64,000 nt of DNA, from positions 107,709 to 171,708 of the forward strand of contig CAYWKS010000003.1 of assembly GCA_964458935.1 (NCBI GenBank). The letters are read 5' to 3'. Positions 44,554 to 53,403 of this stretch are shown in pieces. Below the pieces are notes generated by a model. The model made no database searches, had not been told where the DNA came from, and saw only the letters and a program-made list of their open reading frames with translations. A program made the position numbers and the translations under genes. How positions within the stretch are numbered: position 1 is the stretch's first letter; each line of letters opens with the position of its first letter. The stretch is from CAYWKS01 sp964458935. GTDB lineage: Bacteria; Planctomycetota; Phycisphaerae; Phycisphaerales; Zrk34.

Positions 44554-45732
44554 ATGGCCAGCGTGTGCTTAAGTTTCCAGATGCATCAGCCGCACCGCCT
44601 TCGGCGGTATAGCGTGTTCGATACCGAGCCGACTTACTTCGACGCCCATCGCAACGCGGAGATCCTCCGCAAGATCGCCGAGCGGTGCTACGCACCCGCG
44701 GGGCGGGCGCTGCTCCAGCTCGTCCGCAGGCACGACCCCGATTTCCGGGTCAGCTTCTCCGTGACCGGCGTGCTCATCGACCAGCTCCGGCGCTACTGCC
44801 CGGAGGTGCTGGAGCTGTTGCAGGAGCTGGCGGAAACCGGTTGCGTGGAGTTCGTCAATGAGACGTATCACCACTCGCTGGCGTTCCTGTACAGCCGGGA
44901 TGAGTTCCGGGAGCAGGTTGAGCTGCACAGCCGCCTGATCGAGGAGCTGTTCGACCAGACACCGCGGGTGTTCCGCAACACCGAGCTGATCTACAACAAT
45001 GACCTGGCGTATTACGTGGCGGGCCTGGATCGGTTCGACGGCATCCTCGCCGAGGGGGCCGACGCGATCCTGGACGACCGGTCGCCGACGCACCTGTACC
45101 AGCCGCCTCACACCGATCGGGTGAAGCTGCTGCTCAAGCACTACCGGTTGTCGGACGACGTGGCGTTCCGGTTCAGCAACCGGGCCTGGCCGGAGTGGCC
45201 TCTGACCGCGGAGAAGTTCGCCGACTGGATCAGCCGGATCGACGGCGAGACCGAGTTGTGCAACCTCTTCCTGGACTTCGAGACGTTCGGCGAACACCAG
45301 TGGGAATCGACGGGGATCTTCGAGTTCCTGCAGGCGCTGCCGGGCGAGATCCTGCGCCGGGGCGGCAACCGGTTCGTGACAACCAGCGAAGCCCTGGAGA
45401 CCGGCGAACCGGCCGGCGAGTACGACGTGCCGCACATGATCAGTTGGGCCGACACCGAGCGGGACCTGTCGGCGTGGCTGGGCAACGCGATGCAGTCCAA
45501 CGCGCTGCACGAACTGTACAAGCTCGAGCAGCCGGTGAAGGCGTCCGACGACCCGACGCTGCTGGAAGACTGGCGCCGGCTGAGCACGTCCGACCACTTC
45601 TATTACATGTGCACGAAGTACTTCGCCGACGGCGACGTACACAAGTACTTCAACCCGTACGAATCGCCGTACGACAGCTACATCAACTTCATGAACGTGC
45701 TGGACAACCTGCGGTCACGCGCGAACGCCTGA
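44554..45732 (+). CDS. Glycoside hydrolase family 57 alpha-amylase-like enzyme
   Basis: A 392-residue protein beginning with the GH57 motif FQMHQPHRLRR. The expected nucleophile Glu is in VFRNTELIYNND, and the acid/base Asp region is LFLDFETFGEHQW; the His of motif 2 lies in NETYHHSLAF. GH57 enzymes act on alpha-glucans such as glycogen or maltodextrins in the cytoplasm (there is no signal peptide). I chose ATG 44554 because the HQPHR motif follows closely. No glycogen genes are adjacent in the window. Confidence 0.88.
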   Translation: MASVCLSFQMHQPHRLRRYSVFDTEPTYFDAHRNAEILRKIAERCYAPAGRALLQLVRRHDPDFRVSFSVTGVLIDQLRRYCPEVLELLQELAETGCVEFVNETYHHSLAFLYSRDEFREQVELHSRLIEELFDQTPRVFRNTELIYNNDLAYYVAGLDRFDGILAEGADAILDDRSPTHLYQPPHTDRVKLLLKHYRLSDDVAFRFSNRAWPEWPLTAEKFADWISRIDGETELCNLFLDFETFGEHQWESTGIFEFLQALPGEILRRGGNRFVTTSEALETGEPAGEYDVPHMISWADTERDLSAWLGNAMQSNALHELYKLEQPVKASDDPTLLEDWRRLSTSDHFYYMCTKYFADGDVHKYFNPYESPYDSYINFMNVLDNLRSRANA

Positions 45733-45785
45733 CGGCGGGCAAGCGGTTGTGGGGCGGGACGGGGTGTGGCCGCGGGGGCCGGGGC

Positions 45786-46649
45786 TCAGCGGCCCATGGC
45801 CTTGCCGACGAACATGCCGATCACGCCGAACACGATGGTCAGCACGGCGAGGCCGCCGGCGTAAGCCATCATGTTCCCGGCGATCGTGGTGGCGATGCCG
45901 GGGATGATGCCGGCCATGCTGCCGGCGATCACGATCAGGCAGATGACCATGGCGATGCCGGCGCCGATGAGCAGCCCCGCGCTCAGGCCGCTGCCGCCCG
46001 GATCGCTCGGCTCGACATAGGCGACGGACATGGGCACGGTCTCACCGGGCGCGGCCGCCTCCACGTCGCCGATCGCACTGGGCCCGGAGTCGGCGCCACC
46101 GGCGGCGTCGAAGATGCCCTCGAATCCGCTGCCGCCCTCGGTGGTCTTGGCGTCGGAGCCCCCCGCGGGGTAGATCTCCTCGAGCAACTCGGCGCCCAGC
46201 GAGGTGTCGTCGCTCTCGCGGGTGAGGTCGAGCAGCCCCGAACCCGAGCCGACCGACTCCAGGGCCAGCTCATCATCGTCGGCCTGGAAGCTGTCGCTGA
46301 CGACGGTCTGCGCCATGGGGTCGGCGGTGTCGACCTCGTCGGCCTCGAAGACGCTGACGCCGGTCGCCGAGGCGCTGCGCTGATCCTGGGGCTTGTCGTG
46401 GTCGGTCTCGACGGCACTGGCGAGGTCGATCTCATCGACGGGCCCGCCGGTATCATCGGCCGGCGTCGGGGCGGCCGCATCGCCGGACCCGGTGCCGGCG
46501 AGCTTGTCGACCTGCTCGACCTTGAACATGACCTTGTCGCGGTCGCGGAACTGCTGGAGCGTGCCGTCGCCAGCCATCTCCTTGACCCGGTCTTCGCTCA
46601 CGCCCAGCGTCTGGGCCGCTTCTTCCAGTGAGTAGAACATCTTGGCCAT
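45786..46649 (-). CDS. Excisionase-type HTH protein with acidic linker and C-terminal membrane helices
   Basis: A 287-residue protein. Residues 1-50 form a MerR/excisionase-type DNA-binding motif (YSLEEAAQTLGVSEDRVKEM). Then comes about 150 residues of acidic, Ser/Asp/Gly-rich, low-complexity linker, and two to three hydrophobic helices at about 210-285 (LLIGAGIAMVICLIVIAGSM and later). ATG 46649 is preceded by AGGAG. Such domain combinations are known in planctomycetes but their function is not; a membrane-tethered DNA-binding protein is one reading, although the HTH may bind something else. Confidence 0.78.
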   Translation of the reverse strand: MAKMFYSLEEAAQTLGVSEDRVKEMAGDGTLQQFRDRDKVMFKVEQVDKLAGTGSGDAAAPTPADDTGGPVDEIDLASAVETDHDKPQDQRSASATGVSVFEADEVDTADPMAQTVVSDSFQADDDELALESVGSGSGLLDLTRESDDTSLGAELLEEIYPAGGSDAKTTEGGSGFEGIFDAAGGADSGPSAIGDVEAAAPGETVPMSVAYVEPSDPGGSGLSAGLLIGAGIAMVICLIVIAGSMAGIIPGIATTIAGNMMAYAGGLAVLTIVFGVIGMFVGKAMGR

Positions 46650-46718
46650 CGTCTTGGCTCCTGACAGTGCTGCCTCCGCATGCGTCCTGTGGGGCGGACG
46701 CGCCACGGCGATTCCCGC

Positions 46719-46730
46719 ATAATCGATTAT
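46719..46730. promoter_or_regulatory. 12-bp palindrome between divergent genes, overlapping a -10
   Basis: ATAATCGATTAT is a perfect palindrome midway between the HTH-membrane gene and the metallophosphoesterase gene. Its right half is part of a TATAAT read on the minus strand (46731-46726). It could be an operator or simply two abutting -10 elements. Confidence 0.35.
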
Positions 46731-46731
46731 A
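46726..46731 (-). promoter_or_regulatory. -10 element of the HTH-membrane gene
   Basis: Minus-strand TATAAT, giving a predicted start near 46719 and a leader of about 70 nt. No convincing -35 is found at 16-18 bp. Confidence 0.45.
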
Positions 46732-46766
46732 CGCTAAAGTCGACGCACGTGTGCGGCAACCCGTCC

Positions 46767-47570
46767 ATGACGACCTCGCGGCCGTTTCGGCTGCTGACAC
46801 CGGTGGAGCTGGCGAGCGATCGGCTGCCGGCCGCGCTGGAGGGCCTGCGGATCGTGCACCTGACGGACCTGCACGTGCGGCGGCCGCGGCGGCGTCACGC
46901 CCGGCTGTGCGCCGAGTTGGCCGCGGCGGAGTATGACCTGCTGATCATGACCGGCGACTACATGCATCACGCCGGCCACGAACAGGCGGCGCTGACGGTG
47001 GTTCGGGGCATCCTCGATGCCGCCCGCCCGCGCCTGGGCACCGTGGCCAGCTTCGGCAACCACGACGACAAGGGGCTCCGCGAGCCGTTTGTCGACCTGC
47101 CGCTGCGGTGCCTGCGCAACAGCGCATGGGCGATGCCGCAGCTTCCGCTGACGTTGCTGGGGCTGGACTACACACCGCGGGCGCGGCGTGGGGACCTGGT
47201 CGCCGCGATGCTGGACGAGCCGGACGACGACGGCGATCGCTTCCGCCTGCTGCTGGCGCACGAGCCGATGTGGCTGGTGGCCGCGGCGGACGCGGGCATC
47301 GACGTGATGTTTGCCGGGCATACGCATGGGGGCCAGCTCCGCCTGCCGGGGCGGACGGTGATCTACAACCACGTGCACTGGCCCCTGTCGTTCACCAGCG
47401 GCGTCATGCAACTCGGCCGCACGATCTCCGTGGTGAGCAACGGCCTGGGCGAAGGGTGGTTCGATCACATGCGCTCGTTCTGCCCGCCTCACGCGCCGCT
47501 GGTCACGCTCCGCCGCAGCGCCCGGCCGATCGCGCCGAGCGACAACCTGCGCATGCTTCGCGCGTGGTGA
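46767..47570 (+). CDS. Calcineurin-like metallophosphoesterase (YkuE-type)
   Basis: A 267-residue phosphoesterase with all metal-binding motifs: HLTDLHV, MTGDYM, FGNHDDKG and AGHTHGGQLRLP. The GHTHGGQ form is typical of the YkuE/YaeI-like group, which often acts on UDP-sugar or lipid phosphates at the membrane; here there is no membrane anchor or twin-arginine signal at the chosen ATG 46767. An in-frame extension of 29 codons upstream exists, but it would cross the promoter palindrome, so the shorter start is preferred. Confidence 0.87.
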   Translation: MTTSRPFRLLTPVELASDRLPAALEGLRIVHLTDLHVRRPRRRHARLCAELAAAEYDLLIMTGDYMHHAGHEQAALTVVRGILDAARPRLGTVASFGNHDDKGLREPFVDLPLRCLRNSAWAMPQLPLTLLGLDYTPRARRGDLVAAMLDEPDDDGDRFRLLLAHEPMWLVAAADAGIDVMFAGHTHGGQLRLPGRTVIYNHVHWPLSFTSGVMQLGRTISVVSNGLGEGWFDHMRSFCPPHAPLVTLRRSARPIAPSDNLRMLRAW

Positions 47571-47605
47571 ACGGGGGCGGCGTGGCGGCACAGGCCTGCG
47601 GCCGA

Positions 47606-48736
47606 TCACTCGCCGCCGGCCGCTCCGTCGTCGTTGGGATCGGCGCCGGCGGGCTCGGGCGGGTCTTTCGCATCGGCGTCGCCGTCTTCCGGCTCGAACG
47701 GCGCGGTTCGGAGCGTCAGTTCGACGACGCGGGTCGCCTCGTCGCGGCGAACGTCCACATCCACGGTGTCGCCGGCGACGTAGCGGCCGAGCACGCGGAG
47801 CACGGCCCCGGGCGTGTCGACCGCCTGGCCTTCGATGTGCGTGATGACATCGCCGGGCTCAAGGCCGGCCCGCGACGAGGGGCTGTGGGGCGCGATGACC
47901 TGGACCTTGACGCCCCCATCGGCGACGGGCTCGGGGGCGGGCACGATGCCGATGTAGCCGCGCCGGAGGGTCTGGCCGGCCTTGAGCCGGGCGACGATGT
48001 GCGGGAGGTTCTGGACGGGGACGGCGAACCCGATGCCCGAGTCGTACCACTGGCTGCCGGCAGCGGGGCTGTCGCCGCGGGGCGTGAGCGGCACGCACAC
48101 GCCGATCACCCGCCCGTGCAGATCGATCAGCGGGCCGCCGTAGTTCGCCGGGCTCAGGTTGGCGTCGGTCTGCACCGCCCGACCGCCGATCCGCCCGAGC
48201 GCGCTGATGATCCCCACCGACACGGCCGGGGCGCCGCCGCCATAGCCCATGCCCACGCTGATCGCCCACTGCCCGACCCGCCAGGCGTCGGGCTCGGCGA
48301 ATCGCGGCGGCGTCAGCCCTTCCGGCGGGTCGATCTTCAACAACGTGAGGTTCCGCGTCATGTCGCGGCCGAGCATCTTCGCCACGTGCTGCGAACCGTC
48401 GTGGAGCGTGACCGTCACGACGGGCGGCTTGCGGATGAAGTTGTACGTGCTGGTGATGATGTAACCGTCCTCGGTGAGGACGAGCCCGGTGGTCGGTCCT
48501 TCGCCGGGGCGGGCGAGCCCGCCGATCTTCTCGCGCTGTGTCGGCGAGCTTGCGACATTCACCCCGCCGACGGTTTCGATGGTGACGATGGCCGGGCGCA
48601 CGCAACGGACCGCGGCGCGGAAGGCATCGGGCGCGTGCAGCAGCCCGTCGGCATCCGCTTGCGCGGACGCGGGGGCCGCCGCACCCACGGCCAGCAGCGA
48701 TGCAATGATCAGACCACCCGCAACACGGATCATCAT
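47606..48736 (-). CDS. Trypsin-like PDZ protein lacking the catalytic triad (pseudo-HtrA)
   Basis: A 376-residue exported protein (signal peptide at 1-26) with the HtrA/DegP fold and one PDZ domain (about 265-345). All three catalytic residues are replaced: Asn99 for His (ITSTYNFI against the usual TNNHVV), Asn129 for Asp (TRNLTLLKI) and Tyr199 for Ser (PANYGGPL against GNSGGPL). The surrounding fold residues are kept, so it is a likely binding protein or chaperone rather than a protease. Its start overlaps the 3' end of the active homologue by 4 bp. A highly acidic tail ends the protein. Confidence 0.88.
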   Translation of the reverse strand: MMIRVAGGLIIASLLAVGAAAPASAQADADGLLHAPDAFRAAVRCVRPAIVTIETVGGVNVASSPTQREKIGGLARPGEGPTTGLVLTEDGYIITSTYNFIRKPPVVTVTLHDGSQHVAKMLGRDMTRNLTLLKIDPPEGLTPPRFAEPDAWRVGQWAISVGMGYGGGAPAVSVGIISALGRIGGRAVQTDANLSPANYGGPLIDLHGRVIGVCVPLTPRGDSPAAGSQWYDSGIGFAVPVQNLPHIVARLKAGQTLRRGYIGIVPAPEPVADGGVKVQVIAPHSPSSRAGLEPGDVITHIEGQAVDTPGAVLRVLGRYVAGDTVDVDVRRDEATRVVELTLRTAPFEPEDGDADAKDPPEPAGADPNDDGAAGGE

Positions 48737-51138
48737 TGGCCGGCCTCCTCACCGCCGGTGGCGAGGGTGAGGCGAAGCACCTGTTGGCCGCGCTTGACCA
48801 CCAGCAGCACGTCAGCACCGCGGCGGAGCTCGCCGACCGCCTGCTCGTATTCCTCAACGGTCCGAACCCACTCGTCGTTGACTGTCAGCACCAGGTCGTC
48901 GCGGCGGATGCCGGCCCGGTCGGCGGGTGACCCGGCCACGACGCGGTCGACATACGCCGGGGCTCGGCGGCCCGACAGCTTGAACAGGCGAATCCCCAAC
49001 TCGACCGGACCCCCGTCGGGCTCGGCGTCGTCCGCCTCGGGCTCGGTCGGCGTGGTGGGCCGGCCCGCAACGAAGTCGGCGAGCACGTCATTGGGGATCG
49101 CGTAGTTCAGTCGCGTGTTGGTGGACTCGGATTCGAGCACCTTGCCGACCATGCCGGCGAGCCGTCCATCGACGGTCACCAGCGCCCCGCCGGGCGAACC
49201 GGGGTTGGCCGTGATCGCGTCGATGAGCAGGATCGGGCACCGCACATCGAAGTCGGTTGCGCGTCGGCGGGTGTCCAGTTCCGCACGCAGCGAGACCACG
49301 CCCAGGTTCACGCTCAACGGCTCGGCGAGCTCGGCGACCTGGAAAGGATTCGCCACGGCCATGACCCAATCGCCGACCGCCGCCGTGGGCTTATCTTCGA
49401 GCTCGAAGAACCGCGGGGTCATCGCGTCGATCTGCAGCAGCGCCGCCTGGATCGCGTCATCGCGTCGCACGACCTCGGCGAGGTGCACCGACCCGTCTGG
49501 CAGCACCACGCGCAACCGCGACGCCGCCAGCGGCAGGCCCTCGGCGGTCAGGATGCGGCCCAGCGGCGAGACGATCACCCCCGTCGCGTAGCCCTGCTCC
49601 CGGCCGATCCCGGCGCCGATGATCTTCACGGTCTTGCGGCGGGCGTCGAGCGCGGCCGGGGTCAGCAGGCTCGCCGAGTCGCCCAGCGAATCCTCGCGGA
49701 CGTCGCGGAGCGTGTTGTCACCGACCGCGCGGGCAAGCATCGGCGTGGCCCGGCCGGCGATGTGGTGCGCCACCGTCGGCGACGCGATGGACCTCGCGGG
49801 GTCCAGGCCCAGCCAGACCCGCTGCACGTGGTCATTGGCGTCAGCGAGCTCGATGCGGACGGTCGGCTCGCCGGCGATGCGGTCGCTGCCGTGCAGCTCG
49901 AGCCTTGCCAGGCTGTCCAGACGGGCCTCGGGGAAGCGATCGGGGTCGGCCCGGCGGAGCAGCAGCCGGGCGATCTCGCGGTTGAGCGTGGCGTTGCGGA
50001 CCTCGCCGGGCTCGCCGAAGTTGACGCGCCCCCGAGCCTGCGGCGCGCGCTGGTCTTTCCCGTCGTCGCCGGGGTCGGGCGGGGGCTCGGCGGCGGACGG
50101 CGGCTTGTCGTATACGAGCGTGTTCAGGCGGACCACCGCCTCCTGCTGAGCACCGTCAGCGCGGCTGCGCCAGACCACGCGCACCGGCCAGCCGGCCGGC
50201 ACGGTCGTGAGCACGTTCAGCACCGCGTTCGCCGAGTCGATGCGGCGGCCGCCCAGCCCGATCAACTCATCCCCCAGCTCGAAGCCGTGATCGGCCAAGG
50301 GGCATCGGCCATAGTCGATCTCGGTGCAGACGACCTTGCCGCCGCGATCGCCGAAGACCGCGTCGAGCGTGGCGTGTTCGGCGACCTTGGTCGCGAGCAT
50401 GTCGCCGAGGAAGCGGCGGGCCTGGTTGATCCCGATCGCGTACCCGAGCCCGACGTTGACGCGGCCCCGTTCGACGAAGCTGAAGCTTGCGCGGCCGTTG
50501 ATGCCGATGAGGCGGCCGTTCATGTCGAACAGCGGCCCGCCGGAGTTGCCGGGGTTGATCGAGGTGTCGACCTGGATGCAGTCGCCGTAGACGAGCAGGC
50601 TGGACCCGCCTTCGCCGCCCTGGAAGCGGTGCGTGCCCGAGACGATGCCCATGGTCACCGTCGGGGTCTGGTCCTGGCTCACCGCGAAGGGGTTGCCCAT
50701 CGCCATGACCGCCTGGCCGACCACCACCGCGTCGGAGTCGCCCATCAGCGCGTAGGGGTAGGGCTGGTCGCCGAGGAGCTGGATGACGGCGAGGTCGCCC
50801 CCGGGATCGACGCCGATCAACCGCCAGCGCCGCAGCCGGCCGTCGTCGAGCCCGGCCCAGCCTTCGGTGCCGCCGGCGCCCATGACGACGTGGAAGTTGG
50901 TCAGGGCGAACCCGGCGGGGTCGATGAGCACGCCGCTGCCGCCGCCCTCCTGCGGGTTCTCGCCGTACACGAGCACGACGGTCTGGTCGACACGGTCGAT
51001 GACGTCGGCGCGGCGGTCGGCGAGGCGTTCGACGTCCGCGATGCCGGGCGGGTTCATCCCCCGCGCCGCGCCGCATGCCAGCGTCAGCACGACCATCGCC
51101 GCGGCGACGCGCCCGATATGTGGTTCAATCCTCGTCAA
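48733..51138 (-). CDS. Tandem trypsin-like/PDZ protein, one active and one degenerate protease domain
   Basis: An 801-residue exported protein. The first protease domain (about 50-250) has an intact triad: His83 (ALTNFHVV), Asp115 (PGGDLAVI) and Ser199 (NPGNSGGPL). A PDZ-like part follows (250-345), then a long linker. A second trypsin-like domain (about 500-690) keeps a Ser-like NPGSPGGAL but lacks the His (ILTAEGLP) and the Asp (IQAALLQI), so it is probably inactive; a PDZ domain (700-795) closes the protein. The start appears to be TTG 51138, overlapping the upstream gene by 14 bp; ATG 51096 is an alternative with a poorer signal peptide. Confidence 0.87.
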   Translation of the reverse strand: MTRIEPHIGRVAAAMVVLTLACGAARGMNPPGIADVERLADRRADVIDRVDQTVVLVYGENPQEGGGSGVLIDPAGFALTNFHVVMGAGGTEGWAGLDDGRLRRWRLIGVDPGGDLAVIQLLGDQPYPYALMGDSDAVVVGQAVMAMGNPFAVSQDQTPTVTMGIVSGTHRFQGGEGGSSLLVYGDCIQVDTSINPGNSGGPLFDMNGRLIGINGRASFSFVERGRVNVGLGYAIGINQARRFLGDMLATKVAEHATLDAVFGDRGGKVVCTEIDYGRCPLADHGFELGDELIGLGGRRIDSANAVLNVLTTVPAGWPVRVVWRSRADGAQQEAVVRLNTLVYDKPPSAAEPPPDPGDDGKDQRAPQARGRVNFGEPGEVRNATLNREIARLLLRRADPDRFPEARLDSLARLELHGSDRIAGEPTVRIELADANDHVQRVWLGLDPARSIASPTVAHHIAGRATPMLARAVGDNTLRDVREDSLGDSASLLTPAALDARRKTVKIIGAGIGREQGYATGVIVSPLGRILTAEGLPLAASRLRVVLPDGSVHLAEVVRRDDAIQAALLQIDAMTPRFFELEDKPTAAVGDWVMAVANPFQVAELAEPLSVNLGVVSLRAELDTRRRATDFDVRCPILLIDAITANPGSPGGALVTVDGRLAGMVGKVLESESTNTRLNYAIPNDVLADFVAGRPTTPTEPEADDAEPDGGPVELGIRLFKLSGRRAPAYVDRVVAGSPADRAGIRRDDLVLTVNDEWVRTVEEYEQAVGELRRGADVLLVVKRGQQVLRLTLATGGEEAGQ

Positions 51139-52336
51139 CGATCAGTCTCGCGTCAGCCCAGTTCGCGTGGTCGGCGATGTCGAGGTTCTCGCCGGCTTCG
51201 GCGGTGAGGGTCAACCGGCGCGCGCCGCGCAAGTCGACGCGACACGGCACGGGCGCCTCGCGGGCCCGGATCCGCCGCTCGAACCGCCGCTCACCGTCCA
51301 CGACCACGGCGAAGACGCAATCCCCGCCGTCGGCGGCCGCGTCATCGAGCCCGAGCGTCGCGACCAGCAACCGCGCATCCGGGCCCAGCGCCCACGTCAC
51401 GGACGCCGGGGCGTGCATGCCGATGCCGCGCTCGTACACCCGGCCGTTCAATCGCAGCGGCTCGCCGGTCACGGCCGTGTCGAACCGCGTCGGCCAGGCG
51501 TAGGTGACCACCGCCCCGACCTCGCGCGACACCGGTTCGAGTTCGGAAAGGAAGACCATGCGTCGGCCGCGGTGGTCGAGCGACCGCACCGCATCCCACG
51601 GCACGACCAGGCTCGATCGCCGCGCCAGGTCCACGGTCAGTTCATCCCCACGTAAGGCGACGCTCGTGGCCCAGAGGGTCGAGCCGTCGGCGAACGTCAC
51701 GCGCCACATGCCGGACTTATCGGCGCGCGGCGGGCGTGTCAGCGCCAGTGTCAGGCCGTACAGCTTGTCGAGTGCCACGCGGCGCGATTCATCCGACCAG
51801 ATGAAGCGCACGCCTTCGCCGTCCATCCCGGCGAGGGCCCCTCCGACACTCGTGAGGTCGCGGTCGCGGAACACGAACAGCCGATCCTCCGCCGCGTTGG
51901 CGTCGGCCAGCGCCTCGGCGAAGGCCGGCTCGGGCTTGGCACGACCGTGCTCGTCGACGCTCAGCGGCCTCAGCGTGATCGCGCGTACCGAGTCCAGCGG
52001 CCAGCGGACCCGGTCGCCCACGATCGCGTCAAACGTGACGCGGCCGTCGTTGATCGTCAGCGACTCGGCCACCAGCACCGACCCATCGGTGAGGAACAGC
52101 CGCGCCGCGCGCAGCGGCACCACCAGTTCGGGCACGTCGCGCTCGATCCGGCGGACCTGTTCGAGCGGGGTGGCGCTGTCGCCTTGTTCGAACGCCAGGC
52201 CCGCGCCGGGTATGATCCGCGCGATGGCGCGGTCGGTCCAGCGGGTGCCGTCGATCAACTCAACGGTGTCGCCGCCCGCCGCGACCGCGGGTATGCCGAC
52301 CACGACCAACATGAACCACGAGGCCCGACGGATCAT
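51125..52336 (-). CDS. Exported protein with C-terminal NPCBM domain
   Basis: A 403-residue protein with a signal peptide. Three repeated short beta units of the type 'xLxDGSxLxA' occur in the first 270 residues (around VELIDGTRW, LFLTDGSVLVAESL, VTFADGSTLWATSV). The last ~135 residues are an NPCBM-type domain (VYERGIGMHAPASVTWAL, LTLTAEAGENLDIADHANW), a galactose-binding-like fold expected to bind glycans. It overlaps both neighbours by 4-14 bp. A role in anchoring the operon's machinery to cell-wall or extracellular glycan is inference. Confidence 0.8.
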   Translation of the reverse strand: MIRRASWFMLVVVGIPAVAAGGDTVELIDGTRWTDRAIARIIPGAGLAFEQGDSATPLEQVRRIERDVPELVVPLRAARLFLTDGSVLVAESLTINDGRVTFDAIVGDRVRWPLDSVRAITLRPLSVDEHGRAKPEPAFAEALADANAAEDRLFVFRDRDLTSVGGALAGMDGEGVRFIWSDESRRVALDKLYGLTLALTRPPRADKSGMWRVTFADGSTLWATSVALRGDELTVDLARRSSLVVPWDAVRSLDHRGRRMVFLSELEPVSREVGAVVTYAWPTRFDTAVTGEPLRLNGRVYERGIGMHAPASVTWALGPDARLLVATLGLDDAAADGGDCVFAVVVDGERRFERRIRAREAPVPCRVDLRGARRLTLTAEAGENLDIADHANWADARLIVDED

Positions 52337-53403
52337 GGGTCGTCATCCTGCATGGAGCGATAGTACTGTTCGACCAGGTCGCGGTAGCGGTCGGGGTAGC
52401 GCGCCTTGATGGCGTTGAGGACCTGCTCGCGTTCGCGTTGGCGGGCCTCGCCCCACAGGTCACTCTCATCGCCGCGGGTGACGCGGTGCAGCGCGCCCAT
52501 GTCGGACTGGCCGGCCGGGGCCGCGGACTGGCTGGCCGGCGAATCGGACATCTGGCTGCCGGCGGCGCCGCCGCCCGGCGCCGGCATCGGCTGACCCATG
52601 CCCTGGCCGTGGCCCTGGCCGCCGCCCTTCTGCTCATTCTCTTGGTTTTCGGTTTGCTCGATCAGCTTGTCGAGGATGGCGATGATCTGCTGCTGCTCGG
52701 ACTGGGTCTGCCGGCCGGTCTGCTCGATCTCGAGCCGGCGCCGCGAGTAGTCCATACGGTCGCTGACGTCGGCGATGGTGCCCGGCTCCATGTACCGCAG
52801 CTCATCGAGCAGGTGCCGGGCGCCGACCCACAGCCGCTCGGGCGCATCGGGGTACGCCCGGACGAACATCTGCAGCGTTTCGATCGCCTGGTCGCGCTGG
52901 AGCGTGTGCTCCTGCGCCGCCCCGAGCAGGAACAGCGCCTCGCCGAGGTAGAGCGTCCGGCCGGGCTGGCTGGACACGAGCTCCTGAGCCAGCGGCAGGG
53001 CCAACTCGTAACGCTGCTGCATTGAAAAGGCGCGCGCCAGGAAATAGCGCGCGTGGGCCGAGAGGTACGGGTCGTCGGCCTGGGCGAGCGGCTTGAGCGC
53101 CGCGATCGCCGCGTCGAGCGATTCATCGCCCATCCGCTGCATCGCTTCGCCGAAAGCCGGGTGAAGCGCGATCACCGCATCGGTCATGGCGACCTGCAGG
53201 CTGCGGGGGTCCTTCTCGGTGTCGGCCATCACCGCCAGCGCCCGCTGCCGGGCGCCGGGGTCGGCTTGGGTGTCCGCCTCGATCGCCTCGATGAAACGCT
53301 GGGCGACGTCGGCCGCCGCGGGTCGGGCAAACGCTTCGGTCGGCTCGGCCCGCGCCGCCGAGGCGATGATCAGCATGACGGCGATCGTGAATGGGTGTCT
53401 CAT
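52333..53403 (-). CDS. Periplasmic TPR-like protein
   Basis: A 356-residue exported protein (signal peptide 1-19) with helical TPR-like repeats at about 95-215 (SAHARYFLARAFSMQQRYEL, GEALFLLGAAQEH). A Gln/Gly/Pro-rich, low-complexity stretch follows (about 265-310), then a charged helical C-terminus (REREQVLNAIKARYPDRYRD). It overlaps the coiled-coil gene by 4 bp. Likely a scaffold in the vWA complex; no enzymatic motif is visible. Confidence 0.78.
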   Translation of the reverse strand: MRHPFTIAVMLIIASAARAEPTEAFARPAAADVAQRFIEAIEADTQADPGARQRALAVMADTEKDPRSLQVAMTDAVIALHPAFGEAMQRMGDESLDAAIAALKPLAQADDPYLSAHARYFLARAFSMQQRYELALPLAQELVSSQPGRTLYLGEALFLLGAAQEHTLQRDQAIETLQMFVRAYPDAPERLWVGARHLLDELRYMEPGTIADVSDRMDYSRRRLEIEQTGRQTQSEQQQIIAILDKLIEQTENQENEQKGGGQGHGQGMGQPMPAPGGGAAGSQMSDSPASQSAAPAGQSDMGALHRVTRGDESDLWGEARQREREQVLNAIKARYPDRYRDLVEQYYRSMQDDDP

